Assembly (NCBI RefSeq): GCF_000798815.1
Contig: NZ_JTLD01000002.1
Location: 1-64,000 of the forward strand
Reading direction: 5' to 3'
Length of the DNA: 64,000 nucleotides
DNA from: Alistipes sp. ZOR0009
GTDB taxonomy: Bacteria; Bacteroidota; Bacteroidia; Bacteroidales; ZOR0009
Shown: in pieces, positions 23,706-32,810 of the stretch
Layout: every line of letters begins with the position of its first letter
Position numbering within the stretch: position 1 is the stretch's first letter
Position numbers and translations under genes: made by a program
The notes under the pieces: generated by a model
Databases searched by the model: none
The model's input: only the letters and a program-made list of their open reading frames with translations
Told to the model about the DNA's origin: nothing

Positions 23706-26289
23706 ATTCATCCCAAGTTAGCTTGAACTTGGTGCTATCCTTTTTCTTTTCTAACTTTTTTTCCGCTTTTCGTTCTTCCATAAACGAGGACTGTTGAGGC
23801 TGCTCTACTTTGGCTTTGGGCTTGGCTCCCGCTGCTGTTTTTTCTGCTTCTTTTTTCTCCTCCCAGGTTACCTTAAACGGTTTTGATGTGTTTTTTTGTT
23901 CTACACTAGACGGTTGGTTGGCTTGTGCGGGGGTAATATCCCATCCGCTGCCGCTCCAGTCGTAGCTTACTTTCGATTTTTTGCTATCTCCTTCTACTTT
24001 GAAGTATAGTAAGGTGTTGTTTTCGAAATCGGATTGGCTGATTTGTTTTTTTAGCCCTGTTCGTGCTTTTTTGAAAAGAACGTCTTTCAACGAAAGCTTA
24101 ATTTTGTAGTTGTAGCTTCCATTGAAATTATGATTACCAAGAACTCCTAAGTTGATAGCAGAGGAGGCAACATACATTGCTGGTATATTTATAATGTTGT
24201 TTTTTATGGTAATTTGATTTTTTAAGTTAGCAAACTTTATATGTTCAAGCTCTTTTAAATCAATGAACTTAGAAAGCTTATATGCTGGTTCAAATTTTAT
24301 TAGTTCCCCATTAGTTATGCTTAAATTTGAAACACAATCAACTGAGTTTGGGTCTAAAGCTCCTTTTTCTGAAAAAACACCTCTAAATGCGATATCTCCA
24401 GATCCGATACCTTTAATGTTGCTGCTTGTTAGCGTTTTTTGATTAAAGTTGTTGAACGAAGAGAATAATGTTTCAATATTAATGCTGTCTAGAGTTGCAT
24501 ATAGATTGCTTGTGATTGTTTTATTTTGATTTTGTTCAAGCTTCCCTATTAAATTGATAGATCCTCCTATTGCTTCTGCATTTAGTTGAGATACGGTTAT
24601 AAGCGGTCCTGATTTTTCTATTTTGGCAGATAGATTTTTCATCGGGATACCTCTTAGAATTGCTTGTTTTGATGTTACGTCAATTGATAGGTTTGCAACA
24701 TTTACATCTATTTTATCTGACTTATTACTTGAGTTAAAGTTAATGGCAAGAAGGTTGTCAAAGTTAAGCGTCGATGTGTTGGATGTTACGGATGCAGAAA
24801 ATGGCATAGACTCCATTAGCCCATCATAAAAATTATCTATAGCTACATTGATTTTACCATTAATGGCGTTTGAGGAAAAGTAGAGGTTGGCAGAAGCATC
24901 CGTTGGATTAAACTTTATTTCACCTTTTGTGATGGAGTATAAAGCTCCTTTGAATGGGTATTTTATTTCGCTAAGTTTAAAGTTTCCGTTATTTATCAAG
25001 CGAACTAGACGTAGTGGAGATAGGCTATCAAAATCAATGTTGCCGTCAGCCGTTATGTTTCCGATTATTGTGCCATCAATTTTGTTGGTTGTATCTATTT
25101 TATAAGCATCATTTAAATTGCTTAAAAACAAGTTGAAATTAGTTGATAAGCTAATTAATGGTTTATTAAAATTGCTAAGAGAAAATTTCCCTTCAAAGTC
25201 GCCAAAATTCGAGTTTATTTTAAATGAATCAATTCTTAAAAAAGAGTTTACTATTTGTCCTCTACCGTTTGAGAATGAGCCAACTAAATTTACAGATGCT
25301 ATGCTGTTGTTTTTTAAGATCTCACTTTTCCCTCCTTTAACATCAAAATCTCCATAGAGAAAAGGCCATTGGTTGCTTGCCCAGTATCCTTTGGCTCTTG
25401 CTTTGAAATTGACTTTGCCTTCAACGTCTATTTTTTCTAGAGTTTTGTTGATTTTGGGCACTAGCTCGTTCATTTCCTTTAATGCTAAATCGGTGCCAGA
25501 GGCGGCTATATCTAGATGGATGCTTTTGTTTAGAGAGAAGCCTCCTTCAATATTAATCTTATTATTTTTATAGGTTACTATAAAATCTTTAAAATCATAA
25601 CTTTTAAATGATTTTGATTTTACTTTGCCAGACAGGATAAATTGCTTGTTGCTTATGTAGTTAATGCTGCCAAAGGTAAGTTGATTAACAACTACATCTA
25701 AGCTAGATTTAACTCGAAAATTAGAAGAAGTGAACGTTCCCTCGCTTTTAAATTTTTGAATGCTGTTAACTAATGACATTCTTTTGTTTAGATCGTGTAT
25801 TTTAAGCACTGATTTATCTATTTTTATGCCATCTATTTTCATGCTGACCTTTGAATCGTTATTTTTAGTTCTAAAAATTTTGAAGTTGTTGTTACCCTTT
25901 TTATCTATAAGAATATTGATTTCGCCTTCTTTTAGTATTACCTGTTTAATCGTTATCTTATCCTTGAAAAGATCTAGCACATTTATTTTTAGGCTTAGCG
26001 TTCCTGCTTTTAGAAGTGTCTTAGTATTTCTTAAATGGTTAAAATCAGAAATGTTAATATCTTTTGTCGACTCTATATTTACGTCATTTAGTTTTATAGA
26101 GGCGTAGGGGAAATATCTTACTAAGGAGAATGAGGCATCTCCAATGGTGATTCGGCTTCTCAAATCTTTTCGAATTCCTTGCATTGCTGCTGAGATAATT
26201 GAATCCTGAAAGATAAAGCTGATAAGAGTAAGTGAAAAAAATACGCTTATCACCGAAAAAAAAACGATTCTAAAGACTTTCCTTTTCAT
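23704..26289 (-). CDS. AsmA-family protein
   Basis: This 861-residue envelope protein has one N-terminal membrane helix (about 7-28) and then a long beta-rich periplasmic region typical of AsmA/TamB-like proteins. The C-terminal AsmA_2-like part lies around 570-760 (SNIKGIGSGDIAFRG, then a segment on membrane-associated sums). Such proteins are thought to help lipid movement or outer-membrane biogenesis. The last 100 residues are low-complexity, Lys/Glu-rich, and carry the short motif FKVTWEE and its near copy FKLTWDE at the very end. It is divergent from the rhomboid gene with only 47 bases between them and converges on the riboswitch. Specific cargo is unknown. Confidence 0.85.
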   Translation of the reverse strand: MKRKVFRIVFFSVISVFFSLTLISFIFQDSIISAAMQGIRKDLRSRITIGDASFSLVRYFPYASIKLNDVNIESTKDINISDFNHLRNTKTLLKAGTLSLKINVLDLFKDKITIKQVILKEGEINILIDKKGNNNFKIFRTKNNDSKVSMKIDGIKIDKSVLKIHDLNKRMSLVNSIQKFKSEGTFTSSNFRVKSSLDVVVNQLTFGSINYISNKQFILSGKVKSKSFKSYDFKDFIVTYKNNKINIEGGFSLNKSIHLDIAASGTDLALKEMNELVPKINKTLEKIDVEGKVNFKARAKGYWASNQWPFLYGDFDVKGGKSEILKNNSIASVNLVGSFSNGRGQIVNSFLRIDSFKINSNFGDFEGKFSLSNFNKPLISLSTNFNLFLSNLNDAYKIDTTNKIDGTIIGNITADGNIDFDSLSPLRLVRLINNGNFKLSEIKYPFKGALYSITKGEIKFNPTDASANLYFSSNAINGKINVAIDNFYDGLMESMPFSASVTSNTSTLNFDNLLAINFNSSNKSDKIDVNVANLSIDVTSKQAILRGIPMKNLSAKIEKSGPLITVSQLNAEAIGGSINLIGKLEQNQNKTITSNLYATLDSINIETLFSSFNNFNQKTLTSSNIKGIGSGDIAFRGVFSEKGALDPNSVDCVSNLSITNGELIKFEPAYKLSKFIDLKELEHIKFANLKNQITIKNNIINIPAMYVASSAINLGVLGNHNFNGSYNYKIKLSLKDVLFKKARTGLKKQISQSDFENNTLLYFKVEGDSKKSKVSYDWSGSGWDITPAQANQPSSVEQKNTSKPFKVTWEEKKEAEKTAAGAKPKAKVEQPQQSSFMEERKAEKKLEKKKDSTKFKLTWDE

Positions 26290-26336
26290 TTTATGATCTA
26301 AATTCCCAATTTGTTAACCCTAATTACAGATAACCA

Positions 26337-26981
26337 TTGCCAATGGAATGGAGAAAGCTAAAGATAGCCCTTTTTACAACCATATATATGCTAGCGATAG
26401 TTTGGCTTACATTTTTTATGCAAATCATGCTATCTGTTGATATAGATAAGGTTGCTATTTTCCCCAGAGAATGGGTTTGTGCGGCTAATTTTTTAATCTC
26501 TCCTCTATTTCATGTTGATGTGGATCATATTGTAAATAATAGTATTGCATTTTTAATTCTTTCTTTAGCATGCTTTTATTTTTATGGAGGAATTGCACTT
26601 TCTGTGATTTTGGGAGGGATTGGTTCTGGTGTTTTTGTTTGGTTATTTGGAAGAGAAGCGTATCATGTAGGATTAAGTGGGGTGTGCTATTCGTTGGCTT
26701 CCTTTTTATTTGTGAGTGGTATCATTCGGAAAAATATTTCTTTACGGTCAATATCACTGTTGATTGTCTTTTGGCAAGGGGGCTTAGTTTGGGGGATGAT
26801 TCCATCGTTGAGTGAACCTCTTAATATCTCATGGGAAGGGCACTTATTCGGGGCAATGGTGGGGTTTGTTATGGCTTTTATTTGGAGAAAAAGGGGGCCT
26901 AAGGATGATCCAGAAATTGAGGATGAGCGTCAGGAGGACTATCTAGATTTTGATGAACAGTTAGAAGACGACCGATCATAA
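26337..26981 (+). CDS. Rhomboid-family intramembrane serine protease
   Basis: The 214-residue protein has about six membrane helices. The catalytic dyad is visible as Ser114 in GLSGVCYSL and His169 in WEGHLFGAMVG, with the conserved Asn of HIVNNS (67-68) in the oxyanion region. Rhomboids cut transmembrane substrates within the lipid bilayer; the substrate is unknown. The cytoplasmic tail after residue 185 is charged and acidic (DDPEIEDERQEDYLDFDEQ), an addition to the core fold. The start is close to the divergent AsmA gene, so the two may share a promoter region. An alternative start is Met3. Confidence 0.9.
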   Translation: MPMEWRKLKIALFTTIYMLAIVWLTFFMQIMLSVDIDKVAIFPREWVCAANFLISPLFHVDVDHIVNNSIAFLILSLACFYFYGGIALSVILGGIGSGVFVWLFGREAYHVGLSGVCYSLASFLFVSGIIRKNISLRSISLLIVFWQGGLVWGMIPSLSEPLNISWEGHLFGAMVGFVMAFIWRKRGPKDDPEIEDERQEDYLDFDEQLEDDRS

Positions 26982-27042
26982 TTAAAAACAGCTAAAGTAT
27001 ACCAGTTTCTTTTTTGTGATCAATACGAACTGTTAGAAATTA

Positions 27043-27050
27043 TATATTTG
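27043..27050 (+). promoter_or_regulatory. Candidate -7 box of the bactofilin gene
   Basis: TATATTTG matches TAnnTTTG. It overlaps an upstream TTG start codon, which argues for the downstream start used here. The nearest TTTG on the -33 side is about 26 bases away, longer than usual. Confidence 0.4.
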
Positions 27051-27083
27051 TCCAAACGGCATTTCATGAAAATAATTGGCAAC

Positions 27084-27446
27084 ATGGCAAAGAACACAGA
27101 AGTAGAACCTCTATCAAATACGCTAAATATTATAGGGTTTGGTTCGGAGATCAAGGGAGAAGTAGCAACGTCTGGTGATATACGTATTGATGGAACCCTT
27201 CAAGGAAATATTACAGTTAGAGGTAAAATAGTAGTTGGAGAAACTGGACGTATTATCGGAAATATTAGCTGCAAGCAATGCGATATAATCGGATATGTAG
27301 AAGGCAATATCTCTGTTCAAGATCTTCTCTCATTGAAGGTTACTAGTAATGTTCTTGGCGACATGATTTGTAGCAAGCTATCTATTGAACCTGGTGCTAA
27401 ATTTACAGGGAAGTGTGATATGAATCAGAATATTACCGAAAACTAG
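27084..27446 (+). CDS. Bactofilin (polymer-forming cytoskeletal protein)
   Basis: This is a 120-residue bactofilin: a right-handed beta-helix core (about 25-110) of short repeats with the motif G-x-I-x-x-x-G, as in GSEIKGEVATSGDIRIDGTL and VRGKIVVGETGRIIGN. Bactofilins polymerise without nucleotide and scaffold cell shape, stalks or envelope enzymes. The upstream frame extends to a TTG at 27048 that lies inside the -7 box, so the start is placed at MAKNTEVEP. No partner peptidase (such as a LytM enzyme) sits beside it; the rhomboid gene is upstream, 102 bases away. It ends with a terminator. Confidence 0.92.
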   Translation: MAKNTEVEPLSNTLNIIGFGSEIKGEVATSGDIRIDGTLQGNITVRGKIVVGETGRIIGNISCKQCDIIGYVEGNISVQDLLSLKVTSNVLGDMICSKLSIEPGAKFTGKCDMNQNITEN

Positions 27447-27467
27447 AATTCCATATTTAAAATATTG

Positions 27468-27498
27468 AAGGATGTAGATTTAAGCTGCATCCTTTTTT
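27468..27498 (+). terminator. Bactofilin terminator
   Basis: AAGGATGTAG pairs with CTGCATCCTT (one G-T pair) around a 7-base loop, then TTTT. Confidence 0.75.
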
Positions 27499-27601
27499 GT
27501 TTCCCTAAATTTATAATAAGCTATTATTAAATTCGTTTTACTTTTCATTGGCAGAATATCCTTCTTTTTTTGTACCTTAGTATACAAATTAAGGTTTTGA
27601 T

Positions 27602-28576
27602 ATGTATTCACTTAATGACCTGCAAGCCATTGTCGAAAAGTCTTTTGGAGAATTGCAGCTACCAATCGAGCCACGAAATCTTTATGAGCCAATATCATAT
27701 ACGCTATCGCTTGGAGGGAAAAGGGTAAGGCCAATCCTGTGTCTTATGTCTGCAAACCTCTTTTCTGATATTGTCGACAAAGCTGTAAAACCAGCAATTG
27801 CGCTCGAAATATTTCACAACTTTACGCTTATTCATGACGATATCATGGATAATGCCGACGTGCGTCGGGGCAAGCCAACTGTTCACAAAAAATGGAACCC
27901 TAATGTGGCCATTTTATCTGGAGATGCTGCCATTATTGTTGCTTATAAATATGTAGCACAAACTGATCCTGCATTACTCCCTGAAATTCTAAAAGTGTTT
28001 AATGCTACCGCTTTAGAAGTTTGTGATGGGCAGCAGTTTGATATGGAGTATGAAAAGTTGCCAGTGGTGACAGAAGACGACTACCTAAGAATGATTGAGC
28101 TAAAAACGTCGGTGCTTTTAGCCGCAGCAGCCAAAATTGGGGCAATTTTGGGCGGAGCATCACTTCAAGATGGAGAACGTCTCTATAATTTTGGGAGAAA
28201 CTTGGGGCTAGCATTTCAACTTCAAGACGACTTGTTAGATACGTATGGCGATCCTAAAGTCTTTGGTAAAGCAATTGGTGGCGATATTATTTCTAATAAG
28301 AAAACTTTCTTGATGATTAATGCCTTGAAGTTGGCAACGCAGCCATCTCAAGTTGCTTTGCAAAAAATACTTAAGAATGAAGCGATTGCTCCTGAAGAAA
28401 AAATAGCATCAGTAAAAGCAATTTATGATGAGGTAGGCGTTAAAGAAATTACTGAGAAAAAAATAGACTTTTACTATAAGTTGGCGTTGGCTGAAATTGC
28501 CAAGATATCAGTTAGGGAGGAGAGAAAGGAAGCGATATTAAGCTATGCAGAAAAAATAATGGGGCGTAAGTCCTGA
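27602..28576 (+). CDS. Polyprenyl diphosphate synthase (short-chain type)
   Basis: The 324-residue enzyme is the second trans-prenyltransferase in the window. Motif 1 is LIHDDIMDNADVRRGKPT near residue 80 and motif 2 is LQDDLLDTYGD near residue 212. The substrate loop GKRVRPILC is at residues 39-47. A bulky Phe lies five residues before the first Asp motif (HNFTLIHDD), a position that often limits chain length to farnesyl or geranylgeranyl diphosphate. Compared with the paralogue at 15479-16468, it is thus the likelier supplier of the C15/C20 precursor. It is transcribed alone and followed by a strong terminator. Confidence 0.9.
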   Translation: MYSLNDLQAIVEKSFGELQLPIEPRNLYEPISYTLSLGGKRVRPILCLMSANLFSDIVDKAVKPAIALEIFHNFTLIHDDIMDNADVRRGKPTVHKKWNPNVAILSGDAAIIVAYKYVAQTDPALLPEILKVFNATALEVCDGQQFDMEYEKLPVVTEDDYLRMIELKTSVLLAAAAKIGAILGGASLQDGERLYNFGRNLGLAFQLQDDLLDTYGDPKVFGKAIGGDIISNKKTFLMINALKLATQPSQVALQKILKNEAIAPEEKIASVKAIYDEVGVKEITEKKIDFYYKLALAEIAKISVREERKEAILSYAEKIMGRKS

Positions 28577-28586
28577 TGATATTTTG

Positions 28587-28614
28587 AAAGTCCTGTAACA
28601 ACAGGACTTTTTTT
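28587..28614 (+). terminator. Terminator after the prenyl synthase
   Basis: A perfect 10-bp stem AAAGTCCTGT / ACAGGACTTT with AACA loop is followed by TTTT. Confidence 0.88.
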
Positions 28615-28800
28615 ATGACATCCATTTTGAATTGCGTTTTTTGTTGTAATTATTATTTTTATTTAAAATTAGTTTGAATTAAAATACTCGTAATTCTACG
28701 TTTCATTGGTTTTAATCGTTGTATATAAGTGTTTTGTCTCTGTACTGTATTTAGATGTAATTTTATATTCGTAAGGGTAAAAGAGCGGATTTTTCGAATG

Positions 28801-28808
28801 TAACTTTG
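28801..28808 (+). promoter_or_regulatory. -7 box of the YceI cluster
   Basis: TAACTTTG fits TAnnTTTG and lies 21 bases before the ATG; a matching -33 TTTG is not seen. Confidence 0.45.
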
Positions 28809-28829
28809 TAATACATTTTTAATCACGCT

Positions 28830-29402
28830 ATGAGACCAAGAATTTACACCACAATTGCGCTTATCTTATTTTGCGCTTTATCACTTTCCGCTCAGGTAAA
28901 GTATAGCATTAAATCTCATAAAGTTGAGGTTGTTGGGACTTCCAATCTGCACGACTGGACTGCAACCATTGCTAAGCTTACAGGATCTTCTGAATTTAAG
29001 GTTGATGGATCCTCCCTTATTCTTACTTCTGCGGTTGTAGATATAGATGCCAATTCCTTTTCAGGATCTAAGGGTAGTATTATGGATGGTAAGATTAAGG
29101 ATACCTTCGATTCTGAAAAATATCCTAAAATTAGGTTTAGTATGACTAAGGTTAACTCATCTCAAACGGTGGGGAATGTAACGACACTAAACATTTCAGG
29201 TATTTTGGGTGTTAAGAATTCAAATCGACCAGTTGATTTTACAGTAAAAGCTGTTGCATTAGGTAGTGGCGATATCGAAGTGCGTTCATCTAAACGAATG
29301 AAGATGTCAGAAATTGGATTGAAGGCTCCAACGGCCATGCTAGGAACACTTAAAACGGCAGATGATGTTACGGTTAACATCTACTTTCTGCTGAAGAAAT
29401 AG
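28830..29402 (+). CDS. YceI-family periplasmic protein
   Basis: The 190-residue protein has a signal peptide (hydrophobic IALILFCALS, cleavage near SAQ) and a YceI lipocalin-like beta-barrel. Diagnostic stretches are the NLHDWTATI start, the FDSEKYPKIRF segment with the SG-rich turn, and the LKAPTAMLGTLKTADDVTV end. YceI folds bind a long hydrophobic ligand such as a polyprenoid. It is first in a cluster with an outer-membrane barrel (29456) and a diverged second YceI protein (30857), which argues for a shared role at the envelope. A good -7 box lies upstream. Confidence 0.9.
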   Translation: MRPRIYTTIALILFCALSLSAQVKYSIKSHKVEVVGTSNLHDWTATIAKLTGSSEFKVDGSSLILTSAVVDIDANSFSGSKGSIMDGKIKDTFDSEKYPKIRFSMTKVNSSQTVGNVTTLNISGILGVKNSNRPVDFTVKAVALGSGDIEVRSSKRMKMSEIGLKAPTAMLGTLKTADDVTVNIYFLLKK

Positions 29403-29455
29403 GATATTTCCCGATAAATAGGGGAGACAGGTTCAATTTAATTCACACCACAATT

Positions 29456-30784
29456 ATGAAGCCAATTATTAACAAGTTTGCGGTTCTTGCTCTGTTAGTT
29501 GCAGGAACGTTCGCTGCAAAGGCACAGTTCTCAGAAATCCAGTACTTAAGAAAGAATGACCAAACAGGAAGAAATACTTTCGAAACATTGAAGGTAGATT
29601 CCGTAGGGTTCTCTGGGCAGAAATTGCGTGTAGGTGCTGGCTTTACTCAAAGTTTCCAAACGCTTGATCATAGCAATACCCCTTTGATGGTTGGTAATAT
29701 TAATAAGAATAAGCTTATTGATATTCAGCCGGGATTTGGGCTTGCATCTGCTAATCTATCTTTTGATGCTCAGCTTGCTGATGGAATTCGCCTTAATCTT
29801 ACGATGTACCTTGCTGCTCGTCACCATAATGAAACTTGGGTTAAGGGTGGCTACATTCAAATGGATAAAATTCCGTTTTGGCGTTCTGATTTGTTAGATG
29901 AAATTATGAAGTATACCACCATTAAGGTTGGTCACTTCGAGATTAACTATGGCGATGCTCACTTCCGTAGAAGCGATAATGGAAATACCATTTTCAACCC
30001 TTTTGCTGAAAACTTGATAATGGATGCCTTTGCTACTGAAATAGCAGGTGAAGTTGAGGTTAAGCATAATGGTTTTTTGGGAGTTGTTGGTCTAAGCAAC
30101 GGGCTACTAAAGGGTGATGTTATCAAGAAGTATAATGCAGACTCTTCTGAATCAAGAACTAAAAAACCTTCGTTTTATGGTAAGATAGGTTATGATGGAG
30201 AGATTATGGATGGATGGAGATTTCGCATAACTCAATCCGCTTACCATAATGGAGGTTCTACAAGTAACACCCTTTATGCTGGAGACCGAGGCGGTTCAAA
30301 CTACTGGGGCGTAATGACTAACTCAACCGATCTAACAGCCAATTTTACAACAGGCCGTTTTACTCCCGGATTTAACTATCAGGTTACTTCTTTAATGACA
30401 AACCTATTTACAAAGTATTATGGTTTGGAGTTTTTTGGAACTTATGAATGGTCGAAAGGAAGGTCTTACGCGAATACAGGAGTACAACCAGACAAGCGTA
30501 AAGTACATCAGGTTGCCGGTGATTTGTTGTATTATTTCGACGTATTCGGAAAAGAAAATTTGTTTGTAGGTGCTCGTTATAACCAGGTTGCTGGCGAACT
30601 TTTGCCTACTGCAATGGATGGTAAAATAACACGTACTGCTTTTGCTGCAGGCTACTATTTTACTAAAAACATACTTCTTAAGGCAGAGTATGTTAAGCAA
30701 AAGTATAGCGGATTTCCAGCCAACAATATTCTGAATGGAGGTAAGTTTGATGGTTTAGTGGTTGAGGCTGTAGTTGGTTTCTAA
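29456..30784 (+). CDS. Outer membrane beta-barrel protein (porin-like)
   Basis: The 442-residue protein has a signal peptide (FAVLALLVAGTFAAKAQ) and then repeating amphipathic beta-strands rich in Tyr, Gly and Asn, ending in VVEAVVGF with the terminal Phe that outer-membrane barrels use for BAM recognition. No TonB plug or box is seen, so it is a porin-like or structural barrel of perhaps 16 strands, family not identified. It follows the first YceI gene after 53 bases and precedes a terminator and the second YceI gene. Surface-loop residues suggest no clear ligand. Confidence 0.75.
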   Translation: MKPIINKFAVLALLVAGTFAAKAQFSEIQYLRKNDQTGRNTFETLKVDSVGFSGQKLRVGAGFTQSFQTLDHSNTPLMVGNINKNKLIDIQPGFGLASANLSFDAQLADGIRLNLTMYLAARHHNETWVKGGYIQMDKIPFWRSDLLDEIMKYTTIKVGHFEINYGDAHFRRSDNGNTIFNPFAENLIMDAFATEIAGEVEVKHNGFLGVVGLSNGLLKGDVIKKYNADSSESRTKKPSFYGKIGYDGEIMDGWRFRITQSAYHNGGSTSNTLYAGDRGGSNYWGVMTNSTDLTANFTTGRFTPGFNYQVTSLMTNLFTKYYGLEFFGTYEWSKGRSYANTGVQPDKRKVHQVAGDLLYYFDVFGKENLFVGARYNQVAGELLPTAMDGKITRTAFAAGYYFTKNILLKAEYVKQKYSGFPANNILNGGKFDGLVVEAVVGF

Positions 30785-30810
30785 AATTTATGTGACATAG
30801 TATTTATATA

Positions 30811-30845
30811 CAGGGTGTTGGTGTGATTACTAGCACCCTGTTTTT
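30811..30845 (+). terminator. Terminator after the barrel gene
   Basis: CAGGGTG pairs with CACCCTG around a long loop and is followed by TTTTTG. It leaves only 11 bases before the next ATG, so the downstream gene may depend on read-through. Confidence 0.6.
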
Positions 30846-30856
30846 GTAAAGGAATT

Positions 30857-31462
30857 ATGCTACAACTTTTGCTATTTCAATTTTTTCTTGTTGCTAGTAT
30901 CCATAGCGATACCCATACTTTTTCTTACGAGGTGCTCCCTGATTCTAAAATATCAATTTCAGGGACTAGCAACGTGAGTTCTTTTAAGTGCCTTACTGCC
31001 GATTGTGCACAAAAAGGGAGTTTTGTTGTTTTTGAGAAAAATGATAGCGATATAATTTCTTTTTATAATGCACTATTTTCCGTAAAAGTAAGATCTTTAG
31101 ATTGTAATAACAGTTTAATTAATAGAGATTTGTACAAAACACTCAATTCTGATAAATATCCATTTATTGTTCTTCAAATAAAGGAAGCTGAGCTTATTTC
31201 TTTTTTCCCTAATAGTGTTTTTAAGTATAAAGTTAAAGTCGATATGATTTTGGCTAATAATCAGAGAGAAACAAAAGGTGAGGTTTTAGTTCAAAAAATT
31301 GACTCGGACGTATTTCGAGTTTCAGGAGTCCAAAAAATTAAGCTTACAGACTTTAATATTAAACCTCCAACGGCAATGCTGGGGCTTATTGTGGTGGATG
31401 ATGAAATGACTATAACTTTTAACCTAGTACTAAAGGCACGGAAGGATCTTATTGGTAATTAG
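30857..31462 (+). CDS. Diverged YceI-like protein
   Basis: The 201-residue product has a signal peptide (LLLFQFFLVASIHS) and a weak but recognisable YceI pattern: GTSNVSSFKC for the N-terminal block, LNSDKYPFIVLQIKEAE in the middle and IKPPTAMLGLIVVDDEMTI at the end, which matches the LKAPTAMLG end of the first YceI gene 1.5 kb upstream. Two Cys near residue 44-49 (KCLTADC) may form a disulfide and are absent in the paralogue. It probably binds a hydrophobic molecule in the periplasm. Sequence is more A/T-rich than its neighbours. Confidence 0.78.
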   Translation: MLQLLLFQFFLVASIHSDTHTFSYEVLPDSKISISGTSNVSSFKCLTADCAQKGSFVVFEKNDSDIISFYNALFSVKVRSLDCNNSLINRDLYKTLNSDKYPFIVLQIKEAELISFFPNSVFKYKVKVDMILANNQRETKGEVLVQKIDSDVFRVSGVQKIKLTDFNIKPPTAMLGLIVVDDEMTITFNLVLKARKDLIGN

Positions 31463-31518
31463 TATTTTGTTGTATCTGAATTCAGGGTTAAACTCTTATA
31501 ACACATTTCAATAGAAGG

Positions 31519-31546
31519 TTGCTTTTATTTGAAATAGCTATCTTTG
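31519..31546 (+). promoter_or_regulatory. Promoter of the U32-ferredoxin operon
   Basis: TTG (31519) and TATCTTTG (31539-31546) are separated by 17 bases, near the Bacteroidota -33/-7 pattern. The ATG is 17 bases further on. Confidence 0.5.
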
Positions 31547-31562
31547 CACAAATTTTTTAGAA

Positions 31563-32810
31563 ATGACAAGACAAGATGTAGAGATTATGGCTCCAGTAGG
31601 AAGTTATGAATCTCTCATGGCTGCTATCAATGCAGGTGCTAACTCCGTTTATTTTGGAATTGAGCAGCTTAATATGCGATCAAAATCCTCCAATAACTTT
31701 ACCATTGAGGATCTGCATAATATATCTTCCATTTGTGCTGAAAATGGAGTCAAATCATACTTAACCTTGAATACGGTTATGTACGATCATGATATTCAAG
31801 TAATGCGTAAAGTTGTCGATGCAGCAAAAGAGTCGGCAGTAAGCGCTGTAATAGCTTCTGATATGGCTGCGATTTCCTATGCCCGAGAAAAGGGGGTAGA
31901 AGTTCATATTTCGACACAACTTAATGTTAGCAACTATGAAGCATTGAAGTTCTACGCACAATTTGCAGATGTTGTTGTACTTGCCCGCGAGTTAAATATG
32001 ACTCAGGTGAAGAATATATATAAGCAAATAGAGGAGAATGATCTTAGAGGACCATACGGTGAGCGAGTGAAAATAGAGATGTTTGTGCACGGTGCTTTAT
32101 GCATGGCAATATCAGGCAAATGCTATATGAGCCTTCACGAAAATAATGCTTCTGCGAATAGAGGAGCCTGTCAACAAACATGCCGAAAAGCTTATATTGT
32201 TACGGAGAAAGAAACAGGTCATCAGCTGGAGATTGATCATGAGTACATAATGTCTCCTAAAGATCTTTGCACTATAGGTTTTTTAGATAAAGTGATGGCA
32301 GCGGGTGTTCGTGTTCTTAAAATAGAAGGGCGTGCAAGATCTGGCGAATACGTAAAAAGAGTTGTTGAGACCTATAATGAGGCGGTGAATTCTATTTTAG
32401 ATAATTCTTATACAAAAGATAAAATTGATAGATGGGAAAGGTCTCTTTCAGAAGTTTTTAATAGAGGTTTTTGGGATGGATATTATTTAGGAAGAAAGAT
32501 AGGAGAATGGAGCAAGGTTTATGGTTCCAAAGCGACAAAAAGAAAGGTTTATGTAGGCAGGGTTACTAACTATTTTGGCAATATTGGAGTTGCTGAAATA
32601 TTGGTGGAAGCCTCTACGATTAGCCTTGGCGAAAATGTTGTGATTATGGGACCCACAACCGGTGTGGTCGAAACAACAATTGAAGAGATTCGTGTTGATC
32701 TTAAGCCTGTTGAAATCGCAGAGAAAGGGAATCTGTGCTCTATTCGAGTTGATAGGATTCGGCGAAATGATAAGCTTTATAAAATGGTAGATGTTGAGGA
32801 GGAGTCTTAG
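31563..32810 (+). CDS. U32-family protein (TrhP-like)
   Basis: This 415-residue protein belongs to family U32, which includes tRNA and rRNA hydroxylation factors as well as collagenase-like peptidases. A TIM-barrel N-half leads to the Fe-S cysteine cluster Cys180, Cys187, Cys203, Cys207 (GALCMAISGKCYMS, then ANRGACQQTCRKA), and a C-terminal domain follows. Members of this type with prephenate-dependent function (TrhP) help make 5-hydroxyuridine at position 34 of tRNA; I infer the same class from the cysteine pattern and length, but peptidase activity cannot be excluded. Its TAG stop directly abuts the ATG of a ferredoxin gene, so the two are translationally coupled. Confidence 0.85.
   Translation: MTRQDVEIMAPVGSYESLMAAINAGANSVYFGIEQLNMRSKSSNNFTIEDLHNISSICAENGVKSYLTLNTVMYDHDIQVMRKVVDAAKESAVSAVIASDMAAISYAREKGVEVHISTQLNVSNYEALKFYAQFADVVVLARELNMTQVKNIYKQIEENDLRGPYGERVKIEMFVHGALCMAISGKCYMSLHENNASANRGACQQTCRKAYIVTEKETGHQLEIDHEYIMSPKDLCTIGFLDKVMAAGVRVLKIEGRARSGEYVKRVVETYNEAVNSILDNSYTKDKIDRWERSLSEVFNRGFWDGYYLGRKIGEWSKVYGSKATKRKVYVGRVTNYFGNIGVAEILVEASTISLGENVVIMGPTTGVVETTIEEIRVDLKPVEIAEKGNLCSIRVDRIRRNDKLYKMVDVEEES

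Noticed and set aside
23535-23726. 63-residue open frame starting inside the riboswitch
   Set aside because: It begins with GTG within the aptamer core and runs through the terminator hairpin; its composition is imposed by the RNA structure.
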